Source: Trichomonas vaginalis G3
Taxonomy: Eukaryota; Parabasalia; Trichomonadida; Trichomonadidae
Assembly (NCBI RefSeq): GCF_026262505.1
Contig: NC_067208.1
Coordinates: forward strand, 14,393,962 to 14,457,961
Direction: 5' to 3'
DNA length: 64,000 bases
The translations under genes and the position numbers were made by a program. Numbering within the stretch: position 1 is the first letter of the stretch; every line of letters starts with the position of its first letter. Under the pieces are notes generated by a model, which worked only from the letters and a program-made list of their open reading frames with translations, had not been told where the DNA came from and made no database searches. Of this stretch, positions 38,980 through 48,615 are shown piece after piece.

Positions 38980-39729
38980 TTAAGAGAAAGGCTTTTCGAT
39001 TTACTTCTGGGAGCTTTGATAAAACGCGGTCAAAAGTACTTGGATTGTTAGTATCATAATATGAATTTAACAGATCGGGTGGAAGCAAGGGCTTATGCAA
39101 TTCAATAAGCCATTTTTTGAGCAAACTTATAGCATCGAAAACATCAGCGCAAGGAGGGACTGAACATTGTGGAAAACGAAGAAGTGTCGACATTTCAAGA
39201 ACATTTTGTCTATTTCCGTTAATTCTGAATATTCCCTCTCTTTCTATATTACTTGCAATATATTCAAACAACACTTCTAGGAATCTAGGTGCTCCACTCT
39301 CTCCACGAATTAATTTCTCAATGGGAGAGCCAAAAATCTCAGAAAATTCATCTAAGCTCGTTCAAAAATTTGACAATATAATCGAGAGGTTCTCAAATAT
39401 TGAATAAAAAAATTGAAATTCAAATCAAAGTCCCGCACAAAATGTCCTCGATCAGATATTGAACAACGTCTGAAATGTAATTCTAATGATTCGGCGAGTG
39501 TTCACATGAGTTTCAGCATCTCGGAAGATTCAGAATAAAACAATCGTTCATTTTATGGCCGATAGATTTAATACAACTGAAATATCTTTAATTGTAATAA
39601 ATATACTATTTGCATCATTTTGTTTTTCATTTAACTTTTCATAGGCATGGCAGAAAAGTATAAAAAAGTCTTGCATACATATTATTTATTTATATCTTAG
39701 ACAATCGATGGTTGTCTTACTACAGGATT

Positions 39730-40003
39730 AATATTGGTCCGTAAATTATCACAATTTTTATCTTGATTGTTGCAAATAAGGAAAAGTTATTATGCTATTA
39801 AACTGGATATTAGCCGTACCGAATTCTAGTTTGTAGGGACTTTGGAAATACTCTTTCCCGAATATTACTACCACAATTGTTTTCAACCAATTAACAATTG
39901 GCTTATCTCAAGGTTCCACAATTGATACGGATTCATGGCATTCTAATAACTTGACAATACATAGTTTTATTCTTGATTCCTCCTCTATTTGTAATTTGCT
40001 CAT
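39730..40003 (-). pseudogene. Unrecognised decayed gene fragment
   Basis: From an ATG at 40003 the minus strand reads MSKLQIEEESRIKLCIVKLL then ECHESVSIVEP and a stop, then in the same frame KPIVNWLKTIVVVIFGKEYF and KLEFGTANIQFNSI to further stops. Coding-like composition but broken. I do not recognise the family. The remaining parts of 39561-40340 hold nothing else I can support. Confidence 0.4.
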
Positions 40004-40350
40004 CTTTCTTTTCTCTTTTTCTAAATGAAAATTTGATTAATCTCTTTAAAATCTTCTAAATTTTGCTAGATCAAGGTAATCCAATTAGAATTTTGTTAAT
40101 TGCTTGATTTCAATTATGATTCATTATTTTATATCTCACAAGTTCTACCAATTATCTAGAAAAAGTTGGGATTGCATTGTGAAAGATGTTTCAAGATAGA
40201 TTTATATTTTTTAAAATCAAATTAATTCATATTAACTCACAAAACCTAAAACACATGGAATTTTAAATGCATATAAGCTACTGATGCATATACAATTATT
40301 AAATTCGATTTTTGATTATTGAGGGGAAAACGATAAACGCGTTTGGCCGT

Positions 40351-40358
40351 CCTTTTCA
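40351..40358 (+). promoter_or_regulatory. CCTTT/TCA start-site motif before eL42
   Basis: CCTTTTCA ends 4 bases before the ATG at 40363. CCTTT is the core of a reported T. vaginalis start-site motif (M5) and TCA matches the initiator. Short leaders are usual for these genes. Confidence 0.4.
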
Positions 40359-40362
40359 ACAG

Positions 40363-40677
40363 ATGGTTCACCACCCAAAGACAAAGAAATTCTTCTGCAA
40401 GTTCTGCAAGAAGCACACAATGTGCAAGGTTTCTCAGGCCTCCCGTGGTGAAGAGCGCCATTCCGCCCTTGGTCGTCGCCGTTACGATCGTAAGCAAAAG
40501 GGTTTCGGTGGTCGTGTTAAACCAATTCTTCGTCGTTCAAAGAAGACATCCAAGAAGATTTCTCTTCGTTTCACCTGCCAGTCTTGCAAGAAGGCCACAA
40601 TGTATTGCCTTGGCCGTCTTCGTAAGTTCGAATGGACAGTTGAGAAGAAGAAGAAACACGCCGAGCCAACTTGGTAA
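40363..40677 (+). CDS. RPL36A: Large-subunit ribosomal protein eL42 (L36a/L44)
   Basis: A 104-residue protein, the usual family length, from the ATG at 40363 (MVHHPKTKKFFCKFCKKH). Zinc-type cysteine pairs CKFC (near 13-16) and CQSC (about 72-75) with MYC further on; core RRRYDRKQKGFGGRVKPILRR is the eL42 signature. It sits near the ribosomal E site. Codons are clearly richer in C and G than in its neighbours, as expected for a highly expressed gene. The frame stays open 17 codons further upstream, but that part is not conserved in the family. Polinton 2 begins 150 bp after its stop. Confidence 0.95.
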   Translation: MVHHPKTKKFFCKFCKKHTMCKVSQASRGEERHSALGRRRYDRKQKGFGGRVKPILRRSKKTSKKISLRFTCQSCKKATMYCLGRLRKFEWTVEKKKKHAEPTW

Positions 40678-40827
40678 AATATGTTCTTACCAGTAATTTA
40701 TTAATCCAAATCTTTTTTTTTATAATACAATTTTTTTTTTCATCCATGATTCTATCACAAATTTAACTAATACTAATTTAGCTAATACAAGCTCAATGAA
40801 ATTTATTCAATAATTTGAGATATTTTT

Positions 40828-41780
40828 AGTAGTATATGTGGACGGGGGGTGTGACTTTTTTTGTTACGTCTATATATAGATGAAGGTATATTTTCACATC
40901 TTCTATATATAGATGATATAAAAATTTTTTCTTACGTTTTTTTAAGTCATGAATTCGTAAGAAAGCGCGACATTATTAAATAAATTAGTAATAAATATTA
41001 TATACTAAACACATTTTAAAAAATTAACATTAATTTTAAAATAATTTATTTTTTTATCTTTTATAAAAGAAGCTATATATAGATGATGTCAGATATTCCG
41101 CGATTAATTAAACATTGTTTAAATCCTGAATGGGTTAAACTTCAATTTAAAAATGAAGATTGTGAATTATTAAATGAATATGAAAGCCAAAATAAGCTAA
41201 TGAGGTATAAATATAATGATAAAGAATATTTAATTTCATGGAATCAATGGAGTCATAATCAAAGACCTCATAAACGAGAAGAAGAAATTGAAAATAATGA
41301 AATGGAAATCATTGATGACATTAAAGAGGATGGAATTCCTAAATTTTGTAGAAAAACCTTTAGAACTAAGTTAGGAGCATATAAACGTAGAGTATTAAAT
41401 CCTGAATACATAAAACATTTATTTAAAAAGGAAGACTGTGAATTATTAAACGCTAATGAATATGAAAATGCTAAATCAAAACTGAGATATAAATATATTG
41501 GAAGTGATGAAAGGTGTAAAGATAAAGATAAAGTTTATTCAGTTTCATATAATAACTGGCACACGTTAGGGATAAGAAAACATTTAGGAGATTATGGTAA
41601 AAGTTCCGAATTCTTCAAATCTAGTATGTACGAGAGAATAAAAGAAATTAGAAATAATTATTTTCATGAATGAAAGATTCACTACCATAATGAAATAAAA
41701 AAATAAAAAAAATAAACTTTAAAAATTCATGTCTTACATTTTTGAATAATTTATTTTTTTAATTCGTAAGAAAATGAGTG
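40828..41780 (+). repeat. Left terminal inverted repeat of Polinton 2
   Basis: 953 bp, matching 61415-62367 in reverse complement. I saw only two differences, both within the first 25 bp. It contains three TCTATATATAGA-type palindromes, the 196-residue gene, and ends just inside the next gene at ATGAGTG, where the two arms part. Confidence 0.95.
41083..41673 (+). CDS. Polinton terminal-repeat gene, left copy
   Basis: 196 residues, looks whole, identical in protein to the right copy at 61522-62112 and differing at only a few residues from the Polinton 1 copy. Two repeats of one domain (about 15-62 and 105-170) as described for 14717-15307. Preserved as an open frame in all three places although other genes of the elements are broken, which hints at function or at conversion between arms. 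Confidence 0.75.
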   Translation: MMSDIPRLIKHCLNPEWVKLQFKNEDCELLNEYESQNKLMRYKYNDKEYLISWNQWSHNQRPHKREEEIENNEMEIIDDIKEDGIPKFCRKTFRTKLGAYKRRVLNPEYIKHLFKKEDCELLNANEYENAKSKLRYKYIGSDERCKDKDKVYSVSYNNWHTLGIRKHLGDYGKSSEFFKSSMYERIKEIRNNYFHE

Positions 41781-42250
41781 GATCAAGATTCGTAACCGTC
41801 AATCAATTAATGGATGCTCTTTCACCAATTCTTGAAAATGTTAAACAAGTAGATGTTTATTTCGATGATTATGTAGAAAGTTTATATTATAAAGGTAAAC
41901 ATAATATTAAACCCATTGCTTTTGCATTTGATAATAAATTAATTGAAAATGCAAAAATTTGGGAATTAATTCCAGATATTGAATATATAACGAATATAAC
42001 TAATAAATGGTTCAAACGAATTCCAACCACAAAAGTTCTTTGTAAATTAATGATCAAAACGAGGCAAAGAATTTCATGAATTTACATATCATCCAAATAA
42101 AGTTTCAGAACTAGAAAATGAAAAACTTCAGAAAAAATTAAACGATAGACTTTCAAATGATCGTATTGAAAAAATAAATAAACTAGCAGAAGTTGCATTT
42201 AATAATGAAATATTTGATGAATATAACCTTGAACTCAGTGATGGGCTTTA
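41774..42250 (+). pseudogene. MSGSRF-family Polinton gene, broken copy
   Basis: Copy of 15372-15863. Its first codons lie in the terminal repeat. Broken in this element. It lacks the 12-bp TTAA insertion present in Polinton 1. Confidence 0.75.
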
Positions 42251-42628
42251 AGGACCCGGGCTCAACGAGTCATGATTTATGAAATCAATAATTTGATTTA
42301 TTCGCTCTTCAATAATTTCTATTCTTTTTGTTAAATCATCTATTTTCATTAATGAGGTGATTCTTGATTGAGGAATAGATTTCAAACTAACCACTCCTTT
42401 TATTTTTGAAATTTTGAATCCATCAACTTTAAACATTTTATTCAATTTACATGTTGTCAATTCTTCAAATAATTTTTTATTGTTAGCATAATAGTCATTA
42501 AATTCTTCAACAGATGAAAAATTTTTTATTTCAGTAATTGGTTTAACAACGTTTATTTTTTGTTGAACATTTTCACTTTCATTAATATCTTCCTCCTCTG
42601 TTTCATTTATTTTTAAAATCGGTTTCAT
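42248..42628 (-). CDS. Polinton conserved protein, 126 residues (copy 2)
   Basis: Looks whole. Same protein as 15890-16270 with a few substitutions in the acidic N-terminus; C-terminal coiled-coil helix kept. Convergent with and touching the MSGSRF gene copy at its 3' end. Function unknown. Confidence 0.7.
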   Translation of the reverse strand: MKPILKINETEEEDINESENVQQKINVVKPITEIKNFSSVEEFNDYYANNKKLFEELTTCKLNKMFKVDGFKISKIKGVVSLKSIPQSRITSLMKIDDLTKRIEIIEERINQIIDFINHDSLSPGP

Positions 42629-42694
42629 TTATCATTAAATAAAAATTAGAATATAAGTGATGAAATATATTTTTTAATTAATATTAAATCAGAA

Positions 42695-43168
42695 ATGGCG
42701 GCAGGATTCTTTAAAAAATTATGGGATGGAATTAAGAAAGCTGCGGTTGGGTTCATAAAAATTATTAAACCTGTTGCAAACTTTTTGGCACCAGTAGCGA
42801 AAACGGCAGGAACTATCATAGGTGGAGTATTAGGTACTAAAGCAGGTAATCCGGCGATGGGAGCACAAGCAGGTAACGCAATTGGTGGAATTGCTGAAGG
42901 AATACTTAATAAAATAGGAGGTAATAGTGGAAAAATAAATAAATATTATTTTTATCTTAGTATCGGTTGAGTCTTTGATAAACTTTTTCTCCTTTATTTA
43001 ATATTTCTCTTATTGGGGCAGCTTTTGGTGTTATTGATTCAGCAACGTCACTAATTGCTTCTTTATTCTTAAATATCCAATTTGCTCCTTTCTTCATTGT
43101 TTCCCAAACTTTATGCGCTCCTCTTTTTACTTTATCCCATAGTTTTTAAAGAATCCTGCAGCCATAGT
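42695..43168. pseudogene. Small amphipathic protein pair, Polinton 2 copies
   Basis: Plus-strand copy of protein A (from 42695) and minus-strand copy of protein B (start near 43165), convergent as in Polinton 1. Both N-termini are recognisable; the pair looks altered relative to Polinton 1. Confidence 0.6.
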
Positions 43169-43233
43169 TGATTATTTCATTAAAATTAAAAATTCATTTT
43201 CATCTTTTAATTTTGATTTTTTATTTATAATAA

Positions 43234-44873
43234 ATGACGACTAACTATTTGGTGCCAAACACTAAACCGATTAATGGAAATGTGTTTCATTCATTCGAAA
43301 AGATAAATGAAATATTCGCAAAGAATGACGGTAGAAGATATTATAGAGAACTTGAAAGTTCATGCTATGACTCTGATGCTCCATATTTTGATGATAAACA
43401 AACTCATTTAAGAATTACAAATCCGGCTCATGATGTGAACCAATTAGGTGACACATATATTAAACGCAAAGTTAAAGCAACTCTAGTTTCAAATAAAGCT
43501 TTCACATGTGATGCCGCTTTTAAATGCATGCGTTTATTCGTTGGTTACAAATCATCAAATCAAAGCTTTAAACAATTAGAAGTAGAAACCGAAAGAGGTG
43601 ATGCCGGTTATCTTCAGATGGATTGCGCCCGTGAATCTTTCGCATTTGCAACATATAAACCAAAATCAGAAAGGAAAGTTAAAAAGTTTGTTCATTCGTT
43701 ATATAATAATGTTCAAAAATATGATAACTCAGTATGTGGTAAATATATTGACCCTTCAGAAGTTTTCAAGAAAGCAAATGAAGAAGTTGATGTCACTTTT
43801 GATATGATTATTCCGGTAAATGATTTGTTAGCATTTCAGGCGTTCGATGATTATCCTAAATCATTTGGTGAAATCATTCTTAAATATTATGTTTTCAGGG
43901 ATACTTTAGTATTTTGTCAGGTTGACCCGTTAAGAGTTGCTGATTTACAAAATTACGTTTATGAAAAGATAACTGATGAAAATTATGAAAAGATTATGAA
44001 TCATGTTTATAAATATGATCGCAAATTCCAACAAATCGGACTTCCTGCCAAATTAATTACAAGCTTAGCCGCTACATCTGCTGACGCAACAGTTGATGAC
44101 GTTATTATTTCATGCACAAAGATGGAAGTTTTAGAGGATAAATGCATTACACCAGGATACGGTTTAATTGAAGAATCAGTTAAAGCAATACCACGTTTAT
44201 TCAGTAAGGAAGATCCATTCATGATTCCAGCTCAACATATTGACGTTCGTTCACTAAATGGAGGTTGCATCACTCCTGAAGGTATTAGCTCAGATTTCTC
44301 ATACGCTCTTCATAATGTTACAGATGTTGTGTTAACATTTCCGAAGAATGCAATGCAAAGAACAGTTTTAGAAAATCCAATGCTTCGAGGTCTTCAGGTC
44401 ACTATAGATTCCAGAAACTTCCCCGATCAAGCGATGACCACAGTGGGTGACATATTCTTTACACGTATGCTTCAAGCTTTCTGATTTAGATGGAGTGAAT
44501 GAATGCACAGAAGAATACGAGGACTCATTAACTAGACCACTGAATGCAGATGATGGCACACCATTAGCTAGAACATGGAAAGACCAAACTTCATTCTTAT
44601 GCACTATTCCAGTTCAACGTGATGGAGCGGGTATATTCTTTGATGGATTAGAAACTTTCAACTCACAAGTTACAGTACAAGTGAAAGCTTATCCAATCAT
44701 TCAGGGTGTAAATGACACTTATGTTCAAAGGTGACAAATCCTCCTCAGGTTTGGTTTACTAGGACTACATATTGGACATGGACACCGGATGAAGGTTTGA
44801 AATATCATCCAACAGGTACACCACCACAGTATAGAAGTTCATATGATGAAATATTGATGAATAGAAATGTTTA
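43234..44873 (+). pseudogene. Polinton major capsid protein, broken copy
   Basis: Copy of the capsid gene at 16882-18522, nearly identical over most of its length. Broken in this element (few breaks). Confidence 0.8.
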
Positions 44874-44898
44874 AAATTATAAATTTATTTTTGATTAA

Positions 44899-45723
44899 AT
44901 GGATTTAAAATTCATCCACACCTATATGAAGAATTAGCGGAGTATATAATACATACGTAGATGATATGATTAATGAAGCATTGAGTGATAATAGAAATGC
45001 TCTATCTAAGGAAAAATTAATGAAAATTCCATATTCTGAATGTTACTTAAATTCAATCACTGCAGCAATTGTAACAAATAAAGGTAAACATTAACGATAT
45101 TAAAACAAATTATCATTATTGCTAACACTTCCCCCCATTCACATGTTGTTAATTTATATCAACCGTTCAGGTTCACCTTCAGATGATACATTTGAATCTT
45201 TAAAGCATTTAATCAAAATTCCAATTATTTATTTATCACAAGAAGAAGCAGAAGATTATTTAAAAAACTTTTTAATGTATAAAGAATATATAATACAATC
45301 AAGAAGCAAGGATAGAGGATATAAATTATTGATAAACAACGGGATGAATTATTTGAGAACACTTTCTATTTCAAATTTTGATAAGAATTTTTGCATTCAC
45401 TCATTTTCTAGATGATGCCGTGAAATCAAAACTAATAACTAAATGAGAAATCATATTTTAATCAGTTATTAACTCAATGTCGACACATTCAGTGTTCATT
45501 CTTCATGGCTGTTCAATACTTTAAAGCATTAAGCACAAACATTAAATCAAATCTATCAACACTTTTCATTTTCAGTGGTTTTAGTCGTCAACAGTTGAAC
45601 GTTATGCTTTATCAAGTGAATTTACCAATGAGCATTAATGAACTTTACACACAATATCAGCAATTAGGTGAACATGGAAAAATAATAGTTGATTTAAATA
45701 AAGGTTCCATTAAATTTGATTAA
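44899..45723 (+). pseudogene. Polinton packaging ATPase, broken copy
   Basis: Copy of the ATPase at 18547-19362. Broken by several changes in this element. Confidence 0.8.
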
Positions 45724-45763
45724 CTTTTTATAATTATTTTTTATTTTTTATTTATAATTAAAC

Positions 45764-46663
45764 ATGACTGAAATAGCAAATCTTCTACAGGTTCCATTAA
45801 AACGAGGAACAAACAAAAAGGGTGCATATAATAGAACTATGAAAGTTCCAGACGGAATGAAAGAATTAGTCCACATTGTTGCCGGTCTTCAAAAAGATGT
45901 TAAACAAATGAGAAATGTTTTAACATTACCAGAAGCTCAAGCATATGCCAAACGTCATGGACCAAATTGGGAAGCACACGAAGCAGACATTACGGGTCCA
46001 AATGGAAAACCTGATGGTATAAATGAAGTTTTCGTTACTGATGGTCGAGGTAATATTAAAGTCATAAATGGTTATAAATTAACTGTATCTGATTATCCTA
46101 AACGTAAAGCATATAATGAATGTTATCCTATGCAATTTGATGAAAATGGAAAAGCTGTTAAACAATACATTGGAGAAAGTGAACATGGTCCAATTAATTC
46201 ATACCGTCATAATCCATATTCTTATTTCAATGAAGAATTAAATGCTATTGAAGAGGGACCGAATGAATTACCTCAATATGTTAATCAGTTTGATGGTCAA
46301 TATGCAAATTTGAGACCTGAAATTCCAGCTAAGAAATTCTTTAAAGTTGCTTTATTCGATCCAGTGTTCAATGAACAGAAAGAAGCAATGAAAGCAGAAT
46401 TTAAACCAATTCAAGTGGCAAGAATTTCTTCATCTTCACTTTCAGAAGCGTTCAAGGAATTGATAAAGAAACCACTTTATTCTCAACAAGGTTATAACTT
46501 TGATTTAATTAAAGAAAGTGATAGACGTAAATTAGAAAAATCAGATGGTTTTAAGAATGCATGTAATGAAATGATTAAAGATATTGTAAATGATAAAATA
46601 AGACTGGAAGAAACTCAAAGCAATATCAATAACATTATTGGTGCAGTTACAAAGAAAGTATAA
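45764..46663 (+). CDS. Polinton conserved protein, 299 residues
   Basis: Looks whole. Starts [15 protein letters not shown]. Central part rich in Gly/Asn/Tyr ([40 protein letters not shown]); C-terminal third helical ([40 protein letters not shown]). No known motif. Its place between the ATPase and other structural-block genes suggests a virion or assembly role, which is inference only. Confidence 0.7.
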   Translation: MTEIANLLQVPLKRGTNKKGAYNRTMKVPDGMKELVHIVAGLQKDVKQMRNVLTLPEAQAYAKRHGPNWEAHEADITGPNGKPDGINEVFVTDGRGNIKVINGYKLTVSDYPKRKAYNECYPMQFDENGKAVKQYIGESEHGPINSYRHNPYSYFNEELNAIEEGPNELPQYVNQFDGQYANLRPEIPAKKFFKVALFDPVFNEQKEAMKAEFKPIQVARISSSSLSEAFKELIKKPLYSQQGYNFDLIKESDRRKLEKSDGFKNACNEMIKDIVNDKIRLEETQSNINNIIGAVTKKV

Positions 46664-46746
46664 GCAAACAATGATGAACCTTGGGATATTACCGTAACAA
46701 CTAAATAAAACTTTAAATATATTTTTCTTTTTTTATTCGATTATAA

Positions 46747-47385
46747 ATGAGAAGACGTTTCACAAGTCAAAAGAACACTAACGCAAAAGCAGAGATTACG
46801 GTTGGTTATAACGTAAATGATGATAAATCACGAATTATTCAAAATGTTAAAGTTAATGTTAGCCCTGAATTAACTCGTGACTTACCAAAGAAAGAGGAGG
46901 AGCAAAATAAAGAAGATGAAGACTCAATCATTTTATCTGAACCTGGTAAAGAACCTGTTGAAATTCCCACTTATCCAACATACCCCCCACCTCTTTCATC
47001 AAACATCGAGAACCCATATAAAATAGACATTAATTCAGAATTAATGAAAATTTACCGTGATATAATAATTAATAATTATGATTCAATAATAAATTTAATT
47101 GACCAATCCGGTTTAATTATTTTACCTTATGAATCATTAATTCACATTATCGCCATTCTTTGTGATGTTCAAGATTCAGACGTTAAGATTCAATTTTTCA
47201 TAGATGATGAGGTTTCATGCTGCGGAACAGTTGCAAAAATAAATCCTATAAAGGATATTAGCACAATTAAGATATCAAAGAACGGAACAACAACTGAACT
47301 TCATTTAACATATAATGATATTTATAATAAAATAGTTGATGAATATAAAATATCACTTGAAAAATTCTTTGTTAAGGCCATTTAA
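46747..47385 (+). CDS. Polinton conserved protein, 212 residues
   Basis: Looks whole. Same N- and C-terminal domains as 20387-21088 with a shorter Pro-rich linker. Its stop overlaps the stop of the convergent minus-strand gene at 47382 by four bases (TTAA), so the two genes share their ends. Confidence 0.7.
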   Translation: MRRRFTSQKNTNAKAEITVGYNVNDDKSRIIQNVKVNVSPELTRDLPKKEEEQNKEDEDSIILSEPGKEPVEIPTYPTYPPPLSSNIENPYKIDINSELMKIYRDIIINNYDSIINLIDQSGLIILPYESLIHIIAILCDVQDSDVKIQFFIDDEVSCCGTVAKINPIKDISTIKISKNGTTTELHLTYNDIYNKIVDEYKISLEKFFVKAI

Positions 47386-47861
47386 TATTCAAGCATTAAC
47401 ATTATTGAATAATAATCCTTTGAATCATAATCAATAATAATTGACCTTTCACCAGTTTCTATCGTTTGTTTTATTTCTTTTTGTTCCCCACTATCCGGAT
47501 CGGTCATTGTAATTGTTTTTGTTATAGTATCAGCTTTATCTTTAACTTCAATCTTTTTTCCATCGGGATATTTAAACCAAAATTCCAAAAATTCGATATT
47601 GTCAATCTGTTCATATTTTAATCTATCAATTGCATTTTTAATACCATCTGAAAATCTTATGAAATGGTCATTATATGGGTTTGATTGAACTAAATTTGAA
47701 TGAAGTGAAATATAACCCGATGATGAATATGACATTGACTCATATTTTCTGAAAACACTAAAATTTATAACATGAATGAATTTCTTATTCGTTGAATTTA
47801 TGAATTCTTGAGGTAATCTTATTCTAGTTTTATTTATCACTGGAAAATAACGCTTTACCAT
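47382..47861 (-). CDS. Polinton conserved protein, 159 residues, possible small capsid protein
   Basis: Looks whole. Start at the ATG at 47861 (MVKRYFPVINKTRIRLPQEF); a longer frame needs a TTG start. Strand-rich first half (KKFIHVINFSVFRKY, GYISLHSNLVQSN), then a charged part with KTITMTDPDSGEQKEIKQTI. A single jelly-roll (penton-like) fold is possible by size, position and strand content, but I cannot show it. Only 19 bp separate its start from the divergent gene at 47881, so a shared promoter is likely. Confidence 0.6.
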   Translation of the reverse strand: MVKRYFPVINKTRIRLPQEFINSTNKKFIHVINFSVFRKYESMSYSSSGYISLHSNLVQSNPYNDHFIRFSDGIKNAIDRLKYEQIDNIEFLEFWFKYPDGKKIEVKDKADTITKTITMTDPDSGEQKEIKQTIETGERSIIIDYDSKDYYSIMLMLEY

Positions 47862-47880
47862 ATTTTTAATCGTAATAAAA

Positions 47881-48591
47881 ATGTCAATTATCAATATTAT
47901 TTCGAATAATAACTGTGAATTAAATTTAACAGTTAGCGGAATTTATAATGTTACTCTCGTTTCTGTGAGTGGTAAATTTAATCCCATTCTTTTAGACCCT
48001 TCAGATTATATATCATTTATTAAAGATGACCATGAAAAAACGTATGATATGTATATAAATAATGTGATAACGAAATGGGATATTAACACAATTTTAAGTT
48101 ATTTAAATGAATCATTTATCGTATGGTATGAAGAAAATTTTAAATCAAAACCTGATAAACTTTTTGAACTTGATGAAATAAATAACCTTATTAAATTTCC
48201 ACTGAAAATTAAATTTTGTACTCCTCATCTTCGTTCATTGTTGGGGATATTAAATTTTGAAAAAGATGTTGGGGATGTTTTGTATTCTGACACTGGTTCC
48301 AATTTCATTTTAATCAAATGTGATAAAGTTAATACCCCAATGAGATTTTCACATCAAACATTAGACCCTAACTCTTACCCATCAATACAAAACATTTTAT
48401 CCATCAACTTAAACATATTTTCTTTATCATATCCGTTTCAATTATCCGGGAATTCATTTATTCTTCATTCAAAAGATTTATCAAATATTAAATTTAGAAT
48501 AACTGACCTATTTGATTGTGATTTAGAATTCATGAATGAAATATTATGGCAATTTCAAATAGAAAAAATAGGTGATGAGATAACAGATTAA
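47881..48591 (+). CDS. Polinton conserved protein, 236 residues
   Basis: Looks whole. Starts MSIINIISNNNCELNLTVSG; strand-rich N-terminus (YNVTLVSVSGKF), helical middle, and a C-terminal half with LSYPFQLSGNSFILHSKDLS. No motif recognised. Divergent pair with the 47382-47861 gene; both probably belong to the virion block. Confidence 0.65.
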   Translation: MSIINIISNNNCELNLTVSGIYNVTLVSVSGKFNPILLDPSDYISFIKDDHEKTYDMYINNVITKWDINTILSYLNESFIVWYEENFKSKPDKLFELDEINNLIKFPLKIKFCTPHLRSLLGILNFEKDVGDVLYSDTGSNFILIKCDKVNTPMRFSHQTLDPNSYPSIQNILSINLNIFSLSYPFQLSGNSFILHSKDLSNIKFRITDLFDCDLEFMNEILWQFQIEKIGDEITD

Positions 48592-48615
48592 ATATTTATT
48601 TTTAAATCATAATAA

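Larger units (their letters stand above)
37745..39560 (-). pseudogene. RhoGAP gene split by a TTAA element
   Basis: Rho GTPase-activating protein. The minus-strand frame from about 39365 reads LDEFSEIFGSPIEKLI, then EREGIFRINGNRQNV (Arg finger in GIFR) and LPEVNRKAFLL, reaching TTAA at 38980. Beyond the inserted element, from 37939, it continues in frame as IVELLMLTLNNSAKNKMT and MPNLTICFQTSLF, the NKM..PNL core of RhoGAP domains, to a stop at 37745. Upstream of 39365 a different frame reads TLAESLELHFRRCSISDRGH and IQYLRTSRLYCQIFERA, so at least one shift and a stop also break the N-terminal part. With the insertion and these changes the gene should be dead. Confidence 0.85.

Noticed and set aside
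40246-40696. Two other open frames overlapping eL42
   Set aside because: Shadows caused by its GC-rich codon use; the real frame matches the ribosomal protein family.
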